Shown here: positions 30,762 through 41,900 of the stretch, piece by piece | How the letters are laid out: every line of letters begins with the position of its first letter | Numbering within the stretch: the first letter of the stretch is position 1 | Origin: Leishmania mexicana MHOM/GT/2001/U1103 | Taxonomy: Eukaryota > Euglenozoa > Kinetoplastea > Trypanosomatida > Trypanosomatidae | Reading direction: 5' to 3' | Length of the DNA stretch: 64,000 bases | Assembly: GCF_000234665.1 (NCBI RefSeq) | Contig: NC_018336.1 | Span: 1,157,069 to 1,221,068 of the forward strand | The notes under the pieces: model-generated | What the model was told of the DNA's origin: nothing | The model's input: the letters and a program-made list of their open reading frames with translations, nothing else | Database searches by the model: none | Translations under genes and position numbers: made by a program

Positions 30762-31642
30762 CGGCTACGCCCTCGTTCTCTAGGGCGCGCCGTCCGCCGT
30801 CGAATCGAGGTCACGCGCCTACCGGGCCCTCCCTGCCCTTCATCGCTTGTTCTTCGGGCACGTGCTGCGCGGTGGGCGCGCCCCGCACACATGGGTGCGC
30901 CGCACGCCTTGACGCCGATCGGCCGCGGCCAAGGCCCGGCTCGAGGGGGTGGGGGCGTGGCGTCCGCTGTGCGGGTAGCAGGGGGTGGCCCGGGCGCATG
31001 CCGGGTAAGCCCAGGGAGGGGGCCGGCCAGCCGCAGGCCCGGCGCCTCGGAGACTCTGCGCCACCCTGCCTGCGCGTCCTGCTACTCCCTCGGCCGCGTC
31101 ACGCCGCCGCATCCCGTAGAAAGACGCCGTGCCCCTCCGCGGCGGGCGCCGGGTGGCTCGGTGGTGCCGTTCGGGGCGCTCTCGCCATGCCACCGGCACC
31201 CGCCCACCCGGCCCGTGGATAGGCATGCGCCCGCTCGCGAGGAGACCCCAGAGCCTGCCGCTGCGAAGGGGCACGGGAGGGCAGCCGCGGCCACCCGACG
31301 GCGGAAGCCGATGCAGCGCGAGCGATGCGCGAATCTCGCGTGGCATGTCGGGCACAACGCCAGAACGGACGCCCTCGGTAGGCAGAGCAGGCGGGGTGGG
31401 GGCTCTGGCGGGGGCGGGGCAGCACACCATCTGCGCCTCGTGCTGCCACTGCGGGTCACCCGCCGTTGCGGGAATCCGAAGCACCGCCGGGTGCCCGCGC
31501 GGGGCTGCACGAGCACGGTCTTATGCGCTGACTCGCCGACACGATTCGCGGCGAGCCGGTGCAAACGCGATCATGGCTGCAGGGCTCCTCCGCACCGCGC
31601 CAGCCCAGGCCTGCCCGCCGACATCGAGAGTCCGCAGCCGCA
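30762..31642 (-). repeat. GC-rich repeat block A2, copy 2 (inverted)
   Basis: Reverse-complement counterpart of 1479-2360, similar base for base except for scattered substitutions. The inner boundary falls at CGGCTACG near 30762 and the outer end at CCGCAGCCGCA near 31642, about 70 bases short of the end of copy 1. The AT-richer region follows directly. Confidence 0.75.
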
Positions 31643-34600
31643 GGAGACGCCGACCAACTGCGACCAAAAAAGGGGGACTTTTTTAACTGTGTTTTGCAAC
31701 TAAGATTGTATTTCGTTCAGTGAAAGACGGCGAAAGTCTAGTGCTCCCTTGCGGTTTCGCCTTCGCGATGGTTCTGTTTGCATGACGTTGTGCGACGATT
31801 GAGTCCGATCTTGTCAGATGAACTGCGGGTGTCTTCCTTCCTTTGCTGGAGCCCTACGCCGAAGGGGCGGTGGGGCTGTAGCAAATCCCCGCTGAAGGAC
31901 GAGGTTCAACAGCCGAAATTGATTCAAAGCCTCGTCATTTCAGCTCCCACCGAAGCTCACCACACACCCGCCCTTTTTGTCAGAGAATGCCTGCTGGACA
32001 CAGATCGCCAACTGTCCTCAGAAGCACATCTTCAGGGAGGTGCGAACTCAATAGCAAAAGGCTTCATCCTAGGCGGACGGCATCTTCGATTGCGCGCGCT
32101 TTTGTTTTCACTAGCACAATTTCGAAAGAATCACGAACGACGACTCAGTTTGCCAAGCTAAGCGATGTGCTGATAAAGTTGCCGTGTTACTATAGCGTGG
32201 GCTATGAAACTACATACAACATGTGCTACTTCTAGATGGTATTTTTTGTAGAGGCTGATGTTTTTCTTTTTTTTATTTCGTGAGTATTCTCCGTGCGTGT
32301 TTGCGAGCTCCCGTTGTATCTAGCGCACGTGAAGATTCCGTCCTTACCGCAGTGCTTGCCGAATATTGTATGTTGAACTGACGCGTAGTTAGCGAAGAGC
32401 GCAATGTCGTGCTTCATTGGAGTGTAAAGAGAGTTTTGCGTTTCGCTCGAAACTTCATCGCCTGATGCTCACGTCTGTACGTTGTGAAAAGTAACTACAG
32501 CCGTGCAGATTTTCTTGACCCTTGCTGGTAGGATATAAGAGCTATATGTGTGTGCTCAGGTTTGAAAAGCGGAACATTTACAGGACCATCTTGACTCTGT
32601 GCCTCTCCCCATGTTATAGCAATGCTGCTATACGATCTGGCGAGCAAGCTGCACTCCATTAAGTTTATGAGTGCGCCAGAAACGAGCTTTTCAGTGCAAC
32701 GTGGGAATATTTGTTGTAACTCGCCGCTTTTATTGCAGTGCAACCAAACTTTCGAATGTGTTGCAATCGCATCAACACATGCTGCATAGCAACGCGATCC
32801 TATTGCAGGATGGTGCTTTAGAATTAGCGACTTCTTCAAACTGCTTTCGTAATGCTTGGATGAAGCGACATAGCGTATTGCCTTCATACGCTGCTTTTTC
32901 CGAGTTGCACATTTTTCCATACATTCCGCTTACGTTGGAGTGCATTGATTGTTTTATTTTCGCCTTTTCGTGTTTTGTTGTGGTATAAATGCTCTGTGTG
33001 TATTCAAGTTCGATTCGCACGAGTGAGGTAAGGTGGGAAAGGTAGGATGACCACCTTCTATAGCTCTCAACTAGACAATAGTGAGAAATGTGTTGCATGG
33101 GCTGATGATCGTGTTGCGTCCGCAAGGTTAAGCTGACTGACGGAAAGTGCCTCTGACTCGTGTCAAGGTGAATTGATCAGATTCTGCCATCTTTTGGCAA
33201 ATCCCAACAGGGAAAAACACGTTGGGCTCTGTCTCACGACACATTTTCCTTCCTTCTCTCTGTTTTCATCAACCTTGACTCTTTATTCACAAAATCAAGC
33301 AACACTTCCATCATTATATTCTTTTTGATCGCTGGCTACGCCATTTTGCTATACTTGAAATTCAGTATTTTTGTCAGTGTGCCAATGACTGAATCTCCAG
33401 ATGACCAGCATAACACCCAGAAAACATGCTTTTGTACCCTTCTTGTGGAAGCAAAGCCGTTGCTTGAAGCGTTTTTTCCTTTTCCCGAAAAACGCGGGGG
33501 ACTCTGAAAGGAGCAGAACTTCCTTTTCTAATCTATGCGTGCAAGTGTGGGGACGGTGTGGGGTCAGTGGGCAGGAAGAAGAGAATGCCGTCTACAACGC
33601 GGCGTCAGAAAGGTGCTGGGCGACATTTGTTTGTCCATGCAATCGCACTCCCAGTTAGTGTTTTAATGGCGGCTTAAGGATTGTACAGAAGGTTTCTTCA
33701 CCGGTTTTCTTTTATGTTGTTGTTTTCAGTGCAGCTGGTAACCATGAGGGGCTTTGTCGTATAGCAGCGGCTGATTTTTTCTTTTGACTTCTGCTACTTT
33801 CACTTTTTCTCTCAGATCGGCTGGTGCTTATAGTGTACTCAGGTTAGTTGAACTCGAATTCACAGAATAGGTCTTTCAACTGCTGCATGATACTGTAGTA
33901 GTACACCTTGAACAGAGAGTTTCTACTGAGTGACGTGCCCTATTTTTTATTACTGTGGAAGAGGACTGACTAAAAAAGATGTTCTCGTAGTGACCATACG
34001 TGTCTTTGATATGCAGTATTGGCTGGCATGTTCACAGGCCAGCGGGAATGATGTGTCTGGGTGCTCTCCAAAGAGAGCACTCAGTCTGTGCACACTGTTT
34101 TCCTTTGACTGGTAAGCGGTGATAGAGCATGAGCAATAGTGTCTACGGGAATATGCTGCTTTTTTCTTGCTATTCAAATCTTTTGCAAACAGCATATTTC
34201 ATTTCCCCTCTCTGAATGCAAGCTTAAGTGCTTCGCACAAAGGCGTCTCTGAACTAATGCACTTGATGCTCACAAGTGAGACAGTTCTCTCAGGGGACAG
34301 AACGGTTCTAGGTGTCCATTCGCCGCGAACACGTAACTTAGCTGAGACTCAAGCGAAGAAAGGGTTTTGCATAAACAGCAGAGGACGCCATGGTATAGCT
34401 GCTAGCGAACGTAGAGCAATTCCTTGAAGGGGAAAAGGAGGAACAAGCTCAATCGCTGCTTTGACAGATTCCGTTTCCGGAGACATCATTTTTATTATCT
34501 TCGCCCCACTCCACCTGACTCTGCTTGGACTGATTCACTATAAGAGAAGGATCAATGTGGTTCCCTCGCACAAAACCAATACCTTCATGTACGAGCGCCT

Positions 34601-34734
34601 ACGCATTACGGTTGCTTTTTCGACTTGGTTACAAAAGCAGTAACCAGTGTAACCGTGATGACGGATGTCGCCTCAGCGTGTGGTATCTCATGGTCTAGTA
34701 CCCCCACATTGTGTGGGAAGAGGCCCGGCAGTTC
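31643..34734. other. AT-richer region without a recognised gene
   Basis: Right after the A2 end the composition changes: G+C is 21 of 60 at 32941-33000 and 25 of 60 at 33781-33840, against clearly GC-rich coding sequence elsewhere. The usual CT tracts are rare. The longest open frames are about 105-140 residues (for example 32495-32920 on the - strand) and show no domain. It could be an inserted or anciently decayed element. No terminal repeats or kinetoplast minicircle-type conserved blocks were seen. Confidence 0.6.
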
Positions 34735-35135
34735 CCCTATTCCTGCAAATGCCGAACCAATTCTAGTGGTGACGAGGCCAAGCACCCTATGACGTAGGGG
34801 GGCTAGGAGCGATGTATCACTACTGATATCGGCGGCCATTTCCTGGATTGCGTCACACCGAAGCGACTTTTGACAGTGCGTAGACTTGTACTATCCACAA
34901 GATGAGCAGAGTGTAAGTGTGACTTGAACGCATATGTCACTCGACCTTCACTGCCTGCTGGTGTGGAGAGCCTGCGCCACCGTGAAGGATACACCAGGTG
35001 GCGAGCTTCGAGGTGTTTTTGTGTAGAGGGCATGGCGGAGGTCGTGCTGAGGTGACTGGATCGCACTAATGTACCGCGTTTTTACGGCTGCCTCGCACCA
35101 TCTGATGAGGCCTGTGACAGACCTGGTAGAGTCAC
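34735..35135 (+). mobile_element. SIDER-like degenerate retroposon, copy 3
   Basis: Begins at TCCTGCAAATGCCGAACCA, then AGTGGTGACGAGGCCAAGCA, CTATGACGTAGGGG, ATCACTACTGATATCGGC and TTCCTGGATTGCGTCA in the same order as the two other copies. It is the longest and perhaps most complete of the three. It lies at the 3' end of the AT-richer region. Confidence 0.7.
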
Positions 35136-38100
35136 ATTGAAGTTATGTTTTAGGGCAGATAATGGATACAATGACAGAGAAAGAAAACGGAGGCGGGATG
35201 TACGTTGCCTCACAGTTTTTTTTTGGAGAAGAGAGAGGAGTGGGAGATACAGACGTCAATGGGGGTTCTCCTGTATATACATACCTTTATATTCTTGTTT
35301 AATGCGCTTTGGTGTCGAGCCTTGATTCGCTTCTGTTTCAATTTGCTGAGCATGCGTCTGTGTACACAATTGGCGTTCATCTCTTTTGCACATCTGAACA
35401 CTTTTTCAATCCCCAACCCTTCGTTCTTGCGTTCATGTTCTGCTCTGAACTACCTGGTTGCCTGTTGCCTTGGTGTTTCACTTTACTTCCACTCCGTATT
35501 GTTCCCAGGCTTTGCCTTCCCGTCTATACAGCTGAGGCAGCTTCTTTTTCTGGACGGTTCCTCTTCATCTTGCGTCACTACTTTCTTTTCCTCTGTGCGT
35601 CGGTTCGTTTTTCTAGACATACGGCGATGCAGTTTTCTCATCTCTTGCTTCAGCTCTCATCTTTGATGGGTAGCCTCTGAGCTTGCGTGTGCCAGCCTGG
35701 TCTTTCTTTCGAGCTATTCTCCGATTATCCGCTATCTTTTTGTTCTGTTTCGCTTTGTTGTCTTGTTTTTTTTTGTATTGGTATCTATATATAGTTATGT
35801 GCGTGTGTCACTGTTCTTCTTTTCTCTGCTTCCATTCTTCTTTTGTACTTCACCTGTTTTTATCCCAGCGAATGAGAGAGTGTATCCGTGTGTGGGTGTG
35901 TGTGCCGATCTGTGCTAGCTGATTCGGTCGTCAGAAATGGAAGTGACAAACAAGAGAAACATAGCAACGGATGCGGTGGCCAGCGAAAGCAGAGTAGGGT
36001 CAAGAAAGAGCTATTCTCTGAGGCGCAGTTACTTGTGGTCATCCAAACGTGTACCTACATGCACAAGCCGCATGAGAGGTGCTTGGGTCACGCCGTCGCT
36101 CGCTGGTGGCGGTATGTGGGAGGTTGCAGGACGGCGTTGTGGCGTCGAAACGATGCCACAATAGCCTCCAATCTCATGACCCCTCACTGCTGTTCCCTTT
36201 CGTACCCCGTAGCCTCACGACTTCCGTGAATTTCAAGGAGTGGTTGGGCAACTCCATGGCAAGTGAGTTGCGAGTAACATGATTTTTGCACGTAGAGGCC
36301 TCTTTTCTGCGGTCTGCAGCCTGGACTGGGGATTAGTCCCCTCGGTATACATGTGCCAGGATTATCCCTACTCTCGACTGAGTGTCTGCATCTCTCCATA
36401 TCTTTCTCTTCGCGTTTATTGGTGCCCCTCCTCTGCGCATGCCCCCTTCCCTTCCCCTTTGTGTTCTTCATGCCTTCTCCCCCTTTTCGCCTCCCTTGGT
36501 CACGGTCGGCCCGTACGACACAACGTACCATCGCACGCACACGCTTTTACGTGTGCCCTCGTCATGACTTGACAGGTGTGCCTTGTCATAGTCAAGCACA
36601 CCCAGATAGTTCCACTCCCCTCACCTGACAACACGCACATCAAGAAAGCATCGCTCCTTCCCTCCTCCCTGTTTCATCTCCCACTTTTTCACCATTGTGG
36701 CGTACTCAGCCGATCACCTCGCTGAGAGTGTAAGAACGTCCGCTAGCACAAAGCCATCCAGCACAGCTACAGGAAGGATTGCTTTAACGAAGTAATACAG
36801 AAAGGAGAGCAGGAGGCATTATCAAGGTGACGGGGGACGCGCGCGCATGCCCTCTGATCTCTCCTCCGACATACTCTCGCTACCCCGCGCGCCGCCACTC
36901 CCTCTCACGAGGCGTAAGACGCGTGCGGAGTCGCCGACAACCTCCAACCTCACTCTTTACCTTCATCCTCACCCAGACACTTATATCGTGTGTACCGTCT
37001 TGATTGAGGTCAAGTAGACAGCCGCCGTGATTCTCTTTTAGCGCTCTTCGTTCACTCCATTCCTCCAGATCGGAAAGGAAAACAACAAAAAAAGAAGCAA
37101 AAAAACGAAAAGCAGGGGGGGGGGAGACACGCACGCACACATCCATCCTCATCCGGAAAAAAAGGGAAGGTGAAGGTGTACAAGAGGCGGTGTTGTATGG
37201 GGTAGTCCATTTGTTTCTTTTCGCCCTTTTATGCAGCCTCATCTTATTTTTTTTTATTGCTCTGCGCCTGTCTCTGTGTGCCTTTTTGTGATTGTCGTAC
37301 ATCGCCCTTGCGGGTGACACTGACCAGGTCACTTTACACCCCACCCTTCCTTTTTTTTTCTTCAGAAGTGTGGGGGAAATAGTCGTTCCTCTTTGCCTTT
37401 CCCCACCCTTGTTTTCATCCGTCTGTGTGTGTCTGTGTGTGTGTGTCTGTGTTCGTCTCTTTCCAGCCTTCTTTGCCCTTGGCGTTTGTGCTCTCACTCT
37501 CTTTCATTTCGCCCTCTTCTGTTTCCGACTGTGTGTACAATCATCATCATCATCTCTCCCCCTCGCTATTTGAATTCTCTTCTCTTTACCCCTCACCCTC
37601 TTTTTTGTTTTCCTCTCTTGCCGTGCGCTTGTCCGTGTGCTTGTATGTACTGAGGACGGTTTTCTCTTTCCATTTGTCACGGTTTACGTCGTGGTGCTGG
37701 CTCCTCTCTTTCACATCTTTCAAACGACCTTCTGCTACTTTACGCCTTCTCGCTCTCTCTCGTGTGTCTCTCTTCTTTTGTTTTACTCCTCTTTCGTTCT
37801 CTTCTGCCTGATTCCGCTTTTTTTCCCCAACGTCGCATTCACTGGTATTTGTGCACAGACTCGCTCTCGCGTTCTTTTTTTTATCTTGTCCCCTGTAAGC
37901 TACGCTAGCCCTCCTCCGCTTCTCTTCCCCCTTTTCTCACGACTCTACCCATCTCCCTTTTGGGTTGCTCCGTAGCAGCTGCAGCAGCTGCTCGTTTTTT
38001 TTTCGTTGTTGTTCCTTGTTTGTAATCCAAGTCTTTGGACGTGTACACGCTTTCTTGTTGGATTTGCCGCCTGCCCTCTGCTTTGCCGCTCCCTTTTTCC

Positions 38101-38945
38101 CGTACCTTTTTCTTCATACGTGCATACTCCCCACCCCACCCCACCCAAACCCCATTACATATTTACTCTTCTTTATTTGTTTTTCTCTGCGACTGTAATA
38201 GTCGTACATATTTTTAGAGTGATTTATGTAGTTTTTCTTGGCGCGCTCTCTCCCTGTGTGCTATATTTCTCCCTTTAAAGCTACTGTCGCTGATAACTCC
38301 CCATTCTTTGTGCTTTTTTCTTGTTGGCTTTTTTTTCGAGTGCACTGAGCGTGCACTGTTGGGTATCCGAAGTCGTCGTCTGCCTCTTTCCGGCATCACT
38401 GTGTTCTTGCCTTTCCTCTCCGTGGTTGTTTTTCTCTCTTTGTTCATCTGCGAGTCTCGGTTAGGTGTCGTGTGTCTCTTTTGCTTTCGTTTTCCTTCGC
38501 CTCCATTTTGGTTTGCAGTGACGTGTTGTCTGGATTTTTTTTTGTTTCTTTCTGGCTGCCTTTCCGGCACTGTCGTCGTCTCTCCCCCCTCTCCTCTTTG
38601 CTTTGCGTTTTGCTGCTCCTGCATGCCACTGTTCTCCCGCCGTCGTCGTCTCCCTGCGCATCTTGTGTGCCCCTTCCTCGCCTAGCCCCCCTTTTTTCGC
38701 TAGGCGTATAGCTCCTTCGCCCTTCTGTGTATTTGTTCTTTTGGTGGACGAGCTGCGTGCGCCTTTTTTTTCCGACGTCCACTCTTACACGCTGTTTTTC
38801 CTTGTCCTACCCCTTTTTGTTGGTTCATCTGTGTTCTGTTTGGAAAGGTAGAGAAGGCGAGGACACGGGCGAGGCAGTGCGCAGAGATACGTACATACAC
38901 GCATACGTGTGATCGCTGCGAGCTCAAAGGAGCGACCAGGGCACC
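35136..38945. other. Long intergenic region upstream of giant gene 1
   Basis: About 3.8 kb, mostly T/C-rich on the + strand (especially 37200-38850), as expected for long UTRs and splice signals. No convincing gene; frames here encode Phe/Leu/Ser/Cys-rich low-complexity sequence. Confidence 0.5.
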
Positions 38946-41900
38946 ATGATGGCAAGTGGTGACTACATCTACGTCAATGACCTTGATGATGGAGGTCTGA
39001 TAGGCGCAACGGTGCGGCGTCATGAGCACAGCAGCTCCCTTTTTGTGGGCGTTACGCACGACAGTGCCGGAGAGTCACAATCGCAGTACGACTACCTGGA
39101 TGGGTCCCTGGTGGGGAGCTACGACGGAAGAGGCGATGGGGTACTCACCGCGCTGGAGCTTGAGGACTTTGTCGGGGTCGATGGCAGCAATTTGGCCAGC
39201 GTACTATCGGAGAGCAACTCTGCCTTTGACATCGGCGCCGAGGAGGCCAACATGCAGACGCAGACACCGAGTGTGGCGAGCCGGTCCGTGAGCGGTGCTG
39301 ACTTTGATACGCTGCCCATCACACTCATGGCTAAGCAGCCCATCGAGGTGCCACATGCAGTATCGGCGTCGGTACCGAAACCTGCAGCGCCGAACTCAGC
39401 CGTTTCAGCGCGCCACCTCAACCTCAGAATCAGCACGGTAGCAGACCTGAAGCGTCCTTCAACACCGGATAAGTATTTTGAAAATTTCGGAGGTGCCTCG
39501 GGCCTGGCGGTGGGGCACAACAACACAGCCAACTTCAGTGGTAACACCAGCAGCGGCGTTGCTCACCACCCAAGCGCGAAGGACACGAGCAGCCACCGTA
39601 CCAAAAACGCAATCGTGACAGCTGCCGGCAAGGGGGTAGTCACGGCTGGCCATACATCAAAATTTTCCACGCTGCATCCTGGAACAGCCGCCGCTGGTGT
39701 GCCAACACATCCTTCAGCGCCACCCCCGTTGCACCCCTTTCCCTCAGTTTCAGAGCCACACAACGATAGCGAGGGGTTCAGTTTTGGCATCGACACTTTC
39801 TTACACGGCAACCAGCTTGGGTTTGGTCGTCAGCCATCCTTCAAACGGCTCACACCGGTCGTACAGGTCGAGTTGAAGAAGCCCTACTTTCTCTTGCACT
39901 TCGGGGACGGCGACACAAACACCACTGCCGCTGGCGCTGCTGCTGGTGCGGCGGTGGGGAAAGGGCATCCTGCGGCGAGTGCGTCCGACACGAACCTGCA
40001 CGCCGCTCCTGCTGCGGACCGGAATGCAGAAGAGTTCAGTACGTGGCTCGAGGCACTGGAGCCGAAGGCGGCGGGGTTGTTGGCATGTGCGCGTGGCGGC
40101 CCCTGCACGACGCACACGGGCTCCACAATTGGGGAGAACTTCAAGCGAGAGGTGGACGCCTTCATGAAGAATCTGCTTGGTGACTACGATATGTTCGCCG
40201 GCGCCACGTCCGTGGTAACGGTGAACCACTCATCCGCCTCGGGTGTCTCTCAGTTGTTGGTAGGAGGCAGCGGGCCCCTGAACAGGCGGCGAGGCAGCGC
40301 TCCGTCTTGCCCCGGAGACTCCCAACCAGCAGACCTGGACGCGTTTCTGGGCGATGCGAGCACCCTCACCCCTCCTCTGCGATCCCCTACCTTAGTGGTG
40401 GGGCAGGCGAAGCAACGGCCTAGGGAGTCAGGTGCCATTGGTGCTCACAACTCGCTTGTAGGTTCACCGACGCTGAAGACGGCAGTGCCAACGACGATGA
40501 CTGCCGGCACCCTCTTCGGCGGTGGAGGAGGGAAGGGCAACACTGGCGCCTACACAAGATCCAGCGCTACCGCCTCGGCATCACCGCAACCACCGACCCG
40601 GGAGAATGCGACAAAATGCCGTCGACACGTCTGGAGCACCTCCCTCGAGCCCAGCAAAAGCACATCGGCGGCTGTGAACGGCGATGTTGTGCCGGATCCC
40701 ACCTCTGCGCCGGCTACCGAGGCTTTATCAAGGATGAATTTCTCCAAGGTCACCGCAAAACCGACCAATGGACAGCCAGCGCAGCGTTCCCATGTGAAGG
40801 CCGCATCGCAGACGGTGGCAGCTATGACTTGCGTGTCACCACACGCCTCGAAAGTGGCGACTCGCGCCTCTGTCGCGGGGGCTGCGAAGCCAGCGGCCGG
40901 GAAGGCCACCACCGCTTCTTCAAAGCCCGACGGAAGCGTTGGCGTTGTTGCACAGGCGCGTGACTCGGCATCCCCTAGCACCGCGACGCCGTACCCTTAC
41001 ATGGATGAAGATCTCTTGGCGGGTGGCTACATGACAGGGCCGCCGCAGCTCATCCGCTTTCCAATAGAGAGCAGCCCCACCGTATTGCCCGCGGCCCGCG
41101 TCGCAATGGAGGCCCTCTTCACCAACAAGGAGAGCTGGGAGCGCAGTGGCAGCAACACGAGTGACGTCGTCGCCTTGGCTGCGCGTGGTTGCCGCTCCTC
41201 GCTGGTGGACGGGCACACCAGCGCGCCGCAGCAGCGACTCTCGCTGCTCCAGCAGAAGCTGCGCCCGTCTCGGCACAACCATGCACGCGGGCACGGCGAC
41301 ATCAAGACTACCACAGACTCTAATGGTGCAGGCATGACAGCATCAGGGGCACTACAGCCAGCGCCGGATACCAGCCCTCGTGAAGGCTCGCAAGAATCTC
41401 CGATACCATCTTGGAACGATCCGTACGGTCGCGCCGCGACTTCCTTGCCTTCGGAGTCGGTTACTGCGGTATCCAGCAAAACACGACTAGACAGCCGCAG
41501 AAACGGTGACAGTACCCTGGGCGACGCGGGTAAAACATTCCTCTGTTTCGAGGCGGTGACCGGCGCAGAGGACTTGGTGGACAGGGGCGGCACGCGTACG
41601 AACGTGTTGCCACCGCCCATGTTCCTTGGTCACAACACCAGCGCACAGCAGGGCATGACTGCCAACAACAGTACCTCCGGCTCTGGCGCCACTGGCAGCC
41701 ATCTTCACTGCATCTGCAAGAGTGTTGAGGCCACGACGCCTGCTGGATGGACGCGGCGCTCGTCGCTGGGACCTGTCGCGGACCCAGTAACGGTGGGGCC
41801 TATCGAAGTGAAGAGGGGTCTACCTATTCCCCAGCAGCCGTCGTCCCCTAGCCGGCGGGCGTCTGCCAGCCGAACCGACTGTGAGGCGGCAACAAGTGGG

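Noticed and set aside
31643..34734. Kinetoplast (mitochondrial) DNA insertion
   Set aside because: The AT content is too low for maxicircle coding sequence and the minicircle conserved GGGGTTGGTGTA block was not found.
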